DNA of 64,000 nucleotides from Rhizobium sp. RU20A (GTDB lineage Bacteria; Pseudomonadota; Alphaproteobacteria; Rhizobiales; Rhizobiaceae): NCBI RefSeq assembly GCF_900155885.1, contig NZ_FTMB01000001.1, positions 1,240,001 to 1,304,000 of the forward strand, read 5' to 3'. Shown piece by piece: positions 9,674 to 17,312 of this stretch (position 1 is its first letter; each line of letters starts with the position of its first letter). The notes under the pieces were generated by a model. It saw only the letters and a program-made list of their open reading frames with translations, ran no database searches and was not told where the DNA came from. The position numbers and the translations under genes were made by a program.

Positions 9674-10478
9674 CCGCTCGACCTCCGCCCCCTTGCCGCT
9701 GAAGATCGCCGCCGGCGCAGGCCTTCTCTTCCTGCATGTGCCGATCCTCATCATCTTCCTCTACGCCTTCACCACGGAGGAAAAGAGCTACCAGTTTCCG
9801 CCGCCGGGCCTGACGCTGCAATGGTTTGCCGTCACCTGGAACCGGCCGGATGTCTGGGCGGCGCTGACGCTCTCCGTCAAGGTTGCATCCATCGCGACAG
9901 TGATCGCGCTGGTGCTGGGAACGCTGACGGCCGCCGCCGTCAGCCAGACGCGCTTCTTCGGCCGCGAGGCGGTCTCGCTGCTCGTCATCCTGCCCATCGC
10001 GCTGCCCGGCATCATCACCGGCATCGCATTGCGCTCGGCCTTCTCGATCCTCGACATTCCCTTCTCCACGTGGACCATCGTGCTGGGCCACGCGACCTTC
10101 TGCATCGTCGTGGTCTACAACAATGCGGTGGCCCGCTTCCGGCGCATATCCGGCTCGCTGGTGGAAGCCTCGATGGATCTTGGCGCCGATGGCTTCCAGA
10201 CCTTCCGCTATGTGATCCTGCCCAATATCGGCACGGCGCTTCTGGCCGGCGGCATGCTCGCCTTTGCGCTGTCCTTCGACGAGGTCATCGTCACCACCTT
10301 CACCGGCGGCCAGCAGTCCACGCTGCCGATCTGGATGCTCGAAGAGCTGATCCGTCCGCGCCAGCGCCCTGTCACCAACGTGGTCGCCATGGTCGTGGTG
10401 CTTGTCACCTTCCTGCCGATCCTCGCCGCCTATTACCTCACCCGCGACGGCGATCAGGTCGCCGGCAGCGGCAAATGA
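9663..10478 (+). CDS. Polyamine-type ABC transporter permease (YdcV/PotC-like)
   Basis: A 271-residue permease partner with six predicted helices and the coupling loop [24 protein letters not shown] chose the ATG at 9663, overlapping the previous gene by 11 bases; the longer upstream frame is out-of-frame antecedent sequence within that permease and has no membrane character. With the preceding gene it forms the heterodimeric channel of the importer. Twenty-five bases separate it from the aldehyde dehydrogenase start. Confidence 0.9.
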   Translation: MRSDRSTSAPLPLKIAAGAGLLFLHVPILIIFLYAFTTEEKSYQFPPPGLTLQWFAVTWNRPDVWAALTLSVKVASIATVIALVLGTLTAAAVSQTRFFGREAVSLLVILPIALPGIITGIALRSAFSILDIPFSTWTIVLGHATFCIVVVYNNAVARFRRISGSLVEASMDLGADGFQTFRYVILPNIGTALLAGGMLAFALSFDEVIVTTFTGGQQSTLPIWMLEELIRPRQRPVTNVVAMVVVLVTFLPILAAYYLTRDGDQVAGSGK

Positions 10479-10503
10479 CGATTTGAGAAAAGGGAGATCT
10501 CTC

Positions 10504-11931
10504 ATGGACACTGAACTCTTGATCGGTTCCCGCTTCGAGGCCGGCACGGAAGCGGAGGAAAAAATCCTCAACCCGAAAACGGGCGGCGAGATCATCGCGC
10601 TGCCCGAAGCCTCCCACGCGCAGGTGGAGGCCGCCGTCGATGCCGCCGAAGGCGCCTTCGTCGCCTGGTCGCAGACGACGCCCGCCGAGCGCGCCGGATA
10701 CCTTCTGAAGATCGCCGACGCGATCGAAAAGGACGCCGACGCCTTCGCGGCGCTGGAATCGCTCAATTGCGGCAAGCCGATCAATGCCGTGAAGAACGAC
10801 GAACTGCCAGCCATCGTCGATTGCTGGCGCTTCTTCGCCGGCGCGATCCGCAACCTCCATGCCCCGGTCTCCGGCGAATATCTGCCCGGCCATACCTCGA
10901 TGATCCGCCGCGACGCTGTCGGCATCATCGGCTCCATCGCGCCGTGGAACTATCCGCTGATGATGATGGCGTGGAAGCTCGCCCCGGCGCTGGCCGGCGG
11001 CAACACGGTCGTCTTCAAGCCCTCCGAACAGACGCCGCTGACGGCGCTGAAGATGGCCAGGCTCCTCGCAGAAATCCTGCCGGAAGGCGTCGTCAACATC
11101 GTCCTCGGTCGCGGCGAGACGGTCGGCAACGCGCTGATCAACCACCCCAAGATCGCGATGGTCTCCATCACCGGCGACATCGCCACCGGCAAGAAGGTGC
11201 TGACCGCCGCCTCCAAGACGGTCAAGCGCACCCATCTCGAACTCGGTGGCAAGGCCCCCGTCATCGTCTATGACGATGCCGACCTCGAAGCCGTCGTCGC
11301 CGGCATTCGCACCTTCGGCTATTACAATGCAGGCCAGGATTGCACCGCCGCCTGCCGCATCTACGCCCAGGACGGCATTTACGAGAAGCTCGTCGCCGAT
11401 CTCTCCGCCGCCGTCTCCACCATCCGCTACAATGAGGCCGACGACACCGAAAACGAAATCGGCCCGCTGATCTCCAAGCGCCAGCGCGACCGTGTGGCAA
11501 GCTTCGTCGAACGCGCCAGTGAGCAGAAGCACATCGAGATCACGGCCGGGGGCGCGCTCGGCTCAGAGCAGGGCTTCTTCTTCCAGCCGACGGTCGTGGC
11601 CGGCGCCACGCAGGACGACGAGATCGTGCGCCGCGAGGTCTTCGGCCCGGTCGTCTCCGTCACCCGCTTCTCCGATGCCGATCAGGCGGTCGTCTGGGCC
11701 AATGACAGCGACTACGGCCTCGCTTCCTCCGTCTGGACGAAGGATATCGGCCGCGCCATGAAGGCCGCCGCGCGGCTGCAATATGGCTGCACCTGGATCA
11801 ACACCCACTTCATGCTGACGAACGAGATGCCGCATGGCGGCGTCAAGCAGTCCGGCTATGGCAAGGACATGTCGATCTACGCACTGGAGGACTACACGGC
11901 CGTCCGCCACATCATGATCGCTCACGGCTGA
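10504..11931 (+). CDS. patD: Gamma-aminobutyraldehyde dehydrogenase (PatD-like)
   Basis: A 475-residue NAD-dependent aldehyde dehydrogenase, close to the length of E. coli PatD. The start at 10504 follows an AAAAGGGAG ribosome site. Catalytic residues are visible: Asn149 in PWNY, Glu246 in HLELGGK and Cys280 in NAGQDC. The stretch [13 protein letters not shown] resembles PatD (YdcW), which oxidises 4-aminobutyraldehyde/1-pyrroline from putrescine to GABA. Its place as last gene of a polyamine-type import operon supports this: the amine is imported, an aminotransferase elsewhere makes the aldehyde, and this enzyme oxidises it. A betaine-aldehyde or other amino-aldehyde substrate is the main alternative. 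A terminator follows at 11966-11992. Confidence 0.82.
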   Translation: MDTELLIGSRFEAGTEAEEKILNPKTGGEIIALPEASHAQVEAAVDAAEGAFVAWSQTTPAERAGYLLKIADAIEKDADAFAALESLNCGKPINAVKNDELPAIVDCWRFFAGAIRNLHAPVSGEYLPGHTSMIRRDAVGIIGSIAPWNYPLMMMAWKLAPALAGGNTVVFKPSEQTPLTALKMARLLAEILPEGVVNIVLGRGETVGNALINHPKIAMVSITGDIATGKKVLTAASKTVKRTHLELGGKAPVIVYDDADLEAVVAGIRTFGYYNAGQDCTAACRIYAQDGIYEKLVADLSAAVSTIRYNEADDTENEIGPLISKRQRDRVASFVERASEQKHIEITAGGALGSEQGFFFQPTVVAGATQDDEIVRREVFGPVVSVTRFSDADQAVVWANDSDYGLASSVWTKDIGRAMKAAARLQYGCTWINTHFMLTNEMPHGGVKQSGYGKDMSIYALEDYTAVRHIMIAHG

Positions 11932-11965
11932 TCCGCAGCGGGTCCCTTTCCGCCCTTATGGGTCA

Positions 11966-11992
11966 CCGCCGGCTTTCCAATGAAGCCGGCGG
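11966..11992 (+). terminator. Rho-independent terminator after patD
   Basis: A perfect 10-bp stem CCGCCGGCTT / AAGCCGGCGG with a 7-base loop, followed by AACTTTTC, lies 34 bases after the aldehyde dehydrogenase stop. It should end the amine uptake operon before the DUF1328 gene. Confidence 0.65.
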
Positions 11993-12043
11993 AACTTTTC
12001 GCTCTTTCACGCGTCATCTTCACGCAAAACGTGGAGAACCAAC

Positions 12044-12217
12044 ATGTTGAAATGGGCCCTTATTTTCTTCGTCGTCTCGCTGATCACCGGCTTCCTCGGA
12101 TTTTCCGGCGTATCGGCCGCAACCGCCTCGATCGCCAAGATCCTCTTCTTCATCGCCGTCGCGATCTTCCTCGTCTTCCTGGTGCTGGCGCTGATGGCCG
12201 GCGCTGCCGTGACGTGA
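12044..12217 (+). CDS. DUF1328 family small membrane protein (YtjA-like)
   Basis: A 57-residue hydrophobic peptide starting [20 protein letters not shown], preceded by a GTGGAGAA ribosome site. Two transmembrane helices (about residues 4-22 and 30-54) joined by a short [11 protein letters not shown] segment match the DUF1328/YtjA family common in proteobacteria. Function is unknown; it is presumably an inner-membrane protein. It has its own terminator directly downstream and another terminator upstream, so it is probably transcribed alone. Confidence 0.85.
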   Translation: MLKWALIFFVVSLITGFLGFSGVSAATASIAKILFFIAVAIFLVFLVLALMAGAAVT

Positions 12218-12240
12218 TCCGACCACCGCTTGACTGCCCG

Positions 12241-12269
12241 AGACCCGGCTTGCCCCGCAAGCCGGGTCT
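12241..12269 (+). terminator. Rho-independent terminator after the DUF1328 gene
   Basis: A perfect 13-bp stem AGACCCGGCTTGC / GCAAGCCGGGTCT with a 3-base CCC loop begins 23 bases after the DUF1328 stop, followed by TGTTG. The T-run is weak but the stem is strong. Confidence 0.7.
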
Positions 12270-12348
12270 TGTTGCATCGGAACAACGCAACAGCTTTAAC
12301 GCCCAAAAATCATGATGGATTAAGTCAACTTAAACTCGACGGCGCAGG

Positions 12349-12375
12349 AAAAGATGATAATACGAGTCATCTTTT
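12349..12375. promoter_or_regulatory. RirA-type iron-responsive operator candidate (TGA-N9-TCA)
   Basis: AAAAGATGA-N9-TCATCTTTT is a perfect 9+9 inverted repeat and matches TGA-N9-TCA, the published core of RirA (iron-responsive operator) boxes in rhizobia. It lies 26 bases before the TonB receptor ATG and overlaps a GATAAT hexamer (12356-12361) that could be a -10, which fits repression when iron is plentiful. A second palindrome, TTAAGT-ca-ACTTAA at 12320-12333, lies just upstream; its role is unknown. Confidence 0.68.
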
Positions 12376-12401
12376 GACCTCAGTTCCGACGAGTTTCCGA
12401 C

Positions 12402-14564
12402 ATGAAGCCTCACTCCGCCATCACCCGCTCCCTTTTCCTTCTCGCGCTGACCGGCACGGCCCTGTCGCCGTTTTCCACCGGCCGGGCGCAGGAGAACGGG
12501 TCCGCGACGGCGCTTGAAGCCGTCATCGTCAATGGCGGCAGCGGCGGCGTGATCACCGGCGAGGGCTATGTCGGCACCAGCAGCGCAACGGGTGCCAAGA
12601 CCGATACGCCCTTCATCAAGACGCCGCAGTCGATCTCCTCGGTCACGCAAAAGCAGCTTGAAGATCGCAATCCGCAGAGCCTCTCGGACGTGATTGCCTA
12701 TACGCCCGGCACGCGCGTCGGCGCCTATGGCTTCGACCCGCGCTTCGACAGCTTCACCGTGCGCGGCTTCGACGTCACCTACACCGGCATCTTCCGCGAC
12801 AATCTGCGCCAGCCCGCCGCCGGTTCCTCCATCTTCAAGACGGAACCCTACGGGCTGGAAGGCGTCTCCATCCTGCGCGGCCCGTCTTCCGCACTCTATG
12901 GCGCAACCGGTGCCGGCGGCCTCTACAACCTCATCAGCAAGCGGCCGACGGAAGAGCCTCTGCGCGAAGTCGGCGTGCAGCTCGGCACCAACAACCGGTA
13001 CCAGGGCCAGTTCGATTTCTCCGGCCCGGTCAACGAGACGGACCCGCTCTATTATCGCATGACCGGCCTGCTGCGCTCGGCCGATACCGAACAGGTATCC
13101 GTTCCCGACGACCGCGCCTATCTGGCGCCGGCCTTCACCTGGAAGCCGGACGAGGATACGCGTCTCACCGTGCTCGGCGAATATTCCCGCACGGAGACCG
13201 GCGGCACGGCGGCCTACTACAATGACCCGACAGGCCGGGTGACCGACATCTTTGGCGGCAATCCCGCCTTCAACGAAAGCATCCAGAAGCAGGGCCGGAT
13301 CGGCTACGAATTCGAGCACCGGCTGAACGAGACCTTCGTCATTCGCCAGAATGCGCGCCTCTCCACCCTGCACACCAACGCGGACTGGGCCTTTGCCTAT
13401 CAGCCGAACGCCATCGATCCGCTCCTGCTCGATTCCAGTGCCGGCACCTTCGACGAGCGCATGACGGCCTTCGTCATCGACAACCAGTTGGAGGCGACCT
13501 TCGACACCGGCGGTCTCGACCATACGCTGCTGACCGGCATCGACCTCACGAAATTCCGCTGGACCAGCCTCAACGGCTACGGCGCGACACCGCCGCTCGA
13601 TACGCGAAACCCAAACGCCGGCCGCCCGACCGCGCCGATCGCCTACCAGACGCGCGCGGTGCAGGATCAGCTTCAGGCCGGCATCTACATGCAGGACCAG
13701 ATGCGCTATGACGCCTGGACCTTCACGCTGGGCGGTCGCTACGACGTGGTGCGCTCCGATTCCGATGCGACGACCCTGGCCACCGGCGTCACGACCACGA
13801 CCAAGCAGACGGATCGTGCGTTTTCCTGGCGCGCCGGCGTGACCTACGAGACCGATTTCGGGCTCAATCCCTATGCCAGCTACTCCACCGCTTTCTCACC
13901 CAATGCCGGCATCAGCATCGAGACCGGACGTCCGTTCAAGGCGACGGAAAGCGAGCAGCAGGAAGTGGGCGTCAAATATCTCCTGCCCGATACCAACACG
14001 CTCTTGACCGCCGCTCTCTTCAACATCGAGCAGACGAACGGCCTCTATTACGAGGTGGTGAACCTGCCGAGCGGCCCCGCCAACATTCAGGTGCAGCGCG
14101 GCAAGCTGCGCTCGCGCGGGCTTGAGCTGGAGGCAGCGACCAGCCTCGACAACGGCCTCTCGCTGATCGCCTCCTACACTTATACCCAGATGAAGATCAT
14201 CGAGGGACCGGCAGGCACGGTCGGCAACGACGTCTCCTCCGTTCCACGCCACATGGCGTCGCTGTGGGCGCATTACGCCCTGCCGGAAGATGGACCGCTC
14301 TCCGGTCTCGGCATCGGCGGCGGCGTGCGCTTCATCGGCGAAAGCTATGGCAGCGACCGGAACACCACGAAGAACGGGGCCCGCGCCCTCGTCGATGCTG
14401 CGGTCGATTTCGACTTTGGGGCAGTCGACAAGAAATATGAGGGCCTGAAGCTGCAGGTGAATGCGACGAACCTCTTCGATCGCCGCGACCCCGTCTGCTC
14501 GGCAGCCTTCTGCTACCGGGATCAGGGCCGCGCGGTCATCGGCACGCTGAAGTACAACTGGTGA
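12402..14564 (+). CDS. TonB-dependent siderophore receptor (FhuA/FoxA type)
   Basis: A 720-residue outer-membrane receptor. A Sec signal peptide (residues 1-30, ending GRAQ) is followed by a plug domain. The plug includes KTPQSISSVTQKQLEDRNPQ and the segment GVSILRGPSSALYGATGAGGLYNLISKRP typical of TIGR01783-type siderophore receptors. The rest is a 22-strand barrel ending in an aromatic residue (...GTLKYNW). It imports ferric siderophore using TonB energy. It begins an iron operon with FhuF-like and binding-protein genes behind a RirA-type box. Similarity of operon content to ferrichrome/ferrioxamine systems suggests a hydroxamate ligand, but this is inference. Confidence 0.92.
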   Translation: MKPHSAITRSLFLLALTGTALSPFSTGRAQENGSATALEAVIVNGGSGGVITGEGYVGTSSATGAKTDTPFIKTPQSISSVTQKQLEDRNPQSLSDVIAYTPGTRVGAYGFDPRFDSFTVRGFDVTYTGIFRDNLRQPAAGSSIFKTEPYGLEGVSILRGPSSALYGATGAGGLYNLISKRPTEEPLREVGVQLGTNNRYQGQFDFSGPVNETDPLYYRMTGLLRSADTEQVSVPDDRAYLAPAFTWKPDEDTRLTVLGEYSRTETGGTAAYYNDPTGRVTDIFGGNPAFNESIQKQGRIGYEFEHRLNETFVIRQNARLSTLHTNADWAFAYQPNAIDPLLLDSSAGTFDERMTAFVIDNQLEATFDTGGLDHTLLTGIDLTKFRWTSLNGYGATPPLDTRNPNAGRPTAPIAYQTRAVQDQLQAGIYMQDQMRYDAWTFTLGGRYDVVRSDSDATTLATGVTTTTKQTDRAFSWRAGVTYETDFGLNPYASYSTAFSPNAGISIETGRPFKATESEQQEVGVKYLLPDTNTLLTAALFNIEQTNGLYYEVVNLPSGPANIQVQRGKLRSRGLELEAATSLDNGLSLIASYTYTQMKIIEGPAGTVGNDVSSVPRHMASLWAHYALPEDGPLSGLGIGGGVRFIGESYGSDRNTTKNGARALVDAAVDFDFGAVDKKYEGLKLQVNATNLFDRRDPVCSAAFCYRDQGRAVIGTLKYNW

Positions 14565-14568
14565 CCGG

Positions 14569-15315
14569 ATGAGCGGAAGCATCGAAACCAGTCTTCTGTC
14601 GCGGGCCTTCACCGGCCCGCATGCCTGGTGCGGCGAAAAGGTCGTGGCCGCCGAATCCCTTTCCGATGCCATGCCGCTCCCCGATTTCTTCCTCGGGGGC
14701 CATTTCGATGCCGTCATCGATGCGCGGTGCGCGGAAACGGGATGCTCCGACCGCCGTGCCATGGCCTCGCTCTGGTCGCTCTACTATTTCTCCTGTCTCG
14801 GCATTCCCTATGTCCTGGCGCGGCGGCTGGAGGGCGAAATGCTGCCGGTCGCCTTCGAGGACACCGTGATTGCACTGACGCCGGATGGCCTGCCGCGCGC
14901 CTTCGGCCTCTCCGGTCCCGTGGAGCAGGCCGCCGGTGACATCGGGGATGGTGTGCTCGCCACCCTTAATCCGCTGGTCACGGATCACTTTCGCGAAGCC
15001 GTCCGGCTGATGAAGGCGCATGGCGGCATTGCGCCAAAACTGGCCTGGAACAATGCCGCGGTCTACCTCGACTATGCCCTGCGCACGACGCTGAACGTCG
15101 AGCGCCTGCCGGAAGCCGACACGCTGGTCGAGGAGACCCTCCTGCCGGATGGCTCGCCTAACCCCTTCTGCGGCGCGTTGCGTTATGAGGACGAATCCGG
15201 AGCGCGCGTCTGTCGCCGCAAGGTCTGCTGCCTGCGCTACCTCGTGCCGGGCGTGGAAAGCTGCGGCAGCCTGTGCGCCCTGCCCTCCCAGCGAAACGCC
15301 GCCAGCACGCACTGA
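14569..15315 (+). CDS. FhuF-like siderophore-iron reductase
   Basis: A 248-residue cytoplasmic protein starting 4 bases after the receptor stop. The C-terminus carries a Cys-Cys-x10-Cys pattern (Cys220, Cys221, Cys232) and a fourth cysteine at 236, the ligand set of the unusual FhuF [2Fe-2S] cluster that reduces ferric hydroxamate siderophores after import. The spacing between the last two cysteines is three residues (CGSLC), whereas the classic FhuF pattern has two; this may be a subfamily difference. Linkage to a receptor and a binding protein supports the role. Confidence 0.8.
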   Translation: MSGSIETSLLSRAFTGPHAWCGEKVVAAESLSDAMPLPDFFLGGHFDAVIDARCAETGCSDRRAMASLWSLYYFSCLGIPYVLARRLEGEMLPVAFEDTVIALTPDGLPRAFGLSGPVEQAAGDIGDGVLATLNPLVTDHFREAVRLMKAHGGIAPKLAWNNAAVYLDYALRTTLNVERLPEADTLVEETLLPDGSPNPFCGALRYEDESGARVCRRKVCCLRYLVPGVESCGSLCALPSQRNAASTH

Positions 15316-15333
15316 ACGATCAGGATATCGCTG

Positions 15334-16488
15334 ATGCCACTCGCTCGCTTCTCCGCAAGGCCGCTGTGCCGCCTGCTGCTGGTGCTCGCCTCCATCCTCT
15401 TCCTCGCGCCGCAGGGGCGCGCCGAACCGGAGGGATGGCCGCGCACCGTAACGGATTCGGCTGGTCGCAGCGTCGTGATATCCGCCCCGCCCGAACACAT
15501 TCTTCTCGGCTCCGGCTTCAACCTCGTCGCCCTGTCCCTGATCGATCCCGATCCGGTGGCGCGGCTTGCCGGCTGGTCGCAGGACATGAAGAACGACAAT
15601 CCGGAAATCTATGCGCGCTTCGTGAAGCGTTTCCCGGACCTTGCCAGCGTGCCGGAGATCGGTGCAGGCGACGGGCCGGACCTGAATATCGAGACGATCC
15701 TGTCCCTGAAGGCCGACCTTGCCATTCTCGCCTCCTGGCAGGTCGGCAATGAAAGCGGCGACCGGGCGATGCAGTATCTTTCCGACATGGGCGTGCCCGT
15801 GATCGTCGCCGACTTCGGCCACGACCCGCTTCAAGGAACGCCTCAAACCATGCGCATGCTTGGTCAGGCGCTCGGGCAGGAGGAAAAGGCCGAGGACTTC
15901 GCTCGCTTTTACGAGGATCATATCGACCGCATTCGCGCAAGGGTCAGCGCTTCGGCGTCGAAGGGACCGGACGTGCTCTTCCTTGCCTTCCCGCGAACCG
16001 ACACCTGCTGCTGGGCCTTCGGCAGGGACGGGCTCGGCGCCTTCATCGAACTGGCGGGTGCCCGAAACGTCGTGGCTGACGGATTGCAGCCGTTCGGCGG
16101 CACCATCGGCCCGGAAACCATTATTGCTGCCAATCCCGACACTCTGATTGTTTCGGGTTCGCCGGGGGCAGCTTACAGCAGCCTTTCCATCGGCCCGGGC
16201 GTTGCGATCGCCGAAGCCCGGCAATCGCTTGAGGCGACGGCGGCGATGCCGGCCCTCGCACACATCAAGGCGGTGAAAGACAGGAAGGTTCACGCCATCT
16301 GGAACTTCTTCAATGCCGTGCCGCTCAATGTCGTGCTCGCGGATGCCTTTGCCCACTGGCTAAGACCGGATCTCTTTTCGGATCAGGACCCGTCAGCCAC
16401 GCTTGATGAGATCAATCGCCGCTTTGCAGCCGTGCCCTTCGAGGGCGCGTACTGGGTCGATCTCGCCAGCGACCCGGCACACAAGTGA
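15334..16488 (+). CDS. Iron-siderophore ABC transporter substrate-binding protein (FhuD/FepB class)
   Basis: A 384-residue class III periplasmic binding protein. A signal peptide spans about residues 1-31 (hydrophobic core RLLLVLASILFLAP, ending GRA), followed by the family opening RTVTDSAGRSVVISAPPEHILLG and a helical-backbone two-lobe fold. It would pass ferric siderophore from the outer-membrane receptor to an inner-membrane permease. Neither the permease (FhuB type) nor the ATPase (FhuC type) is nearby, so this operon must rely on genes elsewhere. An AGGA site precedes the ATG by nine bases. Confidence 0.83.
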   Translation: MPLARFSARPLCRLLLVLASILFLAPQGRAEPEGWPRTVTDSAGRSVVISAPPEHILLGSGFNLVALSLIDPDPVARLAGWSQDMKNDNPEIYARFVKRFPDLASVPEIGAGDGPDLNIETILSLKADLAILASWQVGNESGDRAMQYLSDMGVPVIVADFGHDPLQGTPQTMRMLGQALGQEEKAEDFARFYEDHIDRIRARVSASASKGPDVLFLAFPRTDTCCWAFGRDGLGAFIELAGARNVVADGLQPFGGTIGPETIIAANPDTLIVSGSPGAAYSSLSIGPGVAIAEARQSLEATAAMPALAHIKAVKDRKVHAIWNFFNAVPLNVVLADAFAHWLRPDLFSDQDPSATLDEINRRFAAVPFEGAYWVDLASDPAHK

Positions 16489-16572
16489 CCGGACGGGACG
16501 CAGCGCTCACTTTCCCGCTATCCCGTTGGTTTTCCGGCATGAGATCGTTATAGTCCGCGCCGGAGGCCATGT

Positions 16573-17097
16573 ATGATCTGGTTGTTGTTTGCCATTCCCG
16601 CCGTCGTGATCGTGTATCTTGCGGCGCGCTTCTCGCGTTTTCGTCATATTGCCGAACCCGTCGTCACCGTGGTCGTTGCCCTCGGCTTGATCGTTGCCGC
16701 CATCGTCTGGTGGATCGATGAGGCCCGCAGGCCGGCGGCCGAGATCGCGCCGCCCTCCGTGAACCGCCTTGATGGAGCCGCCGAGCGCGCGAAACTGACG
16801 ATTTCCGACCTGTCCGTCGTCGAAAGCCGCCCGGCCGGCGTCTACCAGGCCAAGGGCACGATCACCAACGGCACCGAGCGCATGACGGACTATATCCGGC
16901 TCTCCCTCGAGCTTGAGGACTGCGCCGACAAGCCCTGCCGCCGCATCGGCGCGGATACGCCTCTCCTGCTCCTCTCGATCCTGCCAGGAGAAAGCAAGCC
17001 GTTCGACACGTTCGTCACGGTGCGCCCCGGTCCCCGGCCGGTCGTCGATCCGCGCTGGACAGCTGGCATTACCGACGCGCGCCTCTCCGATCCCTGA
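16573..17097 (+). CDS. Conserved hypothetical membrane-anchored protein
   Basis: A 174-residue protein I cannot assign to a named family. Two N-terminal hydrophobic helices (about residues 2-18 and 28-47, the latter ending VWWIDEARR) anchor a soluble C-terminal domain. That domain looks beta-rich (LTISDLSVVESRPAGVYQ... KGTITNGTE...), like a DUF3426 or FxLYD-type immunoglobulin-like fold, and has a cysteine pair (DCADKPC). The soluble domain is probably periplasmic. It follows the iron operon after 84 bases with no clear operator of its own. Confidence 0.6.
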   Translation: MIWLLFAIPAVVIVYLAARFSRFRHIAEPVVTVVVALGLIVAAIVWWIDEARRPAAEIAPPSVNRLDGAAERAKLTISDLSVVESRPAGVYQAKGTITNGTERMTDYIRLSLELEDCADKPCRRIGADTPLLLLSILPGESKPFDTFVTVRPGPRPVVDPRWTAGITDARLSDP

Positions 17098-17312
17098 GCT
17101 AGAGGTCGGCCTGCGGAAAGGTGCGGAAATCGAACCCGCGCCGCGCGCAGGGCTGCCCCGCAAATGCCGCCCTGTACTTTTCGCCCGGCGCATTGTAAGG
17201 GAGCGCGCATGTGAAGGTCGGCGCTTTGCCGGCCAGGACTTTGCTCCGTCTGGAAACGCGCCCTGCGCGCTGCCGCCGCAGCAGGGACTACAAGACCCCG
17301 AAAGACAATGGA

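Noticed and set aside
17125-17160. Minus-strand GGTTCGATTTCC with a short stem, like a tRNA T-arm
   Set aside because: No D-arm, anticodon arm or acceptor stem could be found at the right distances; it is an isolated match.
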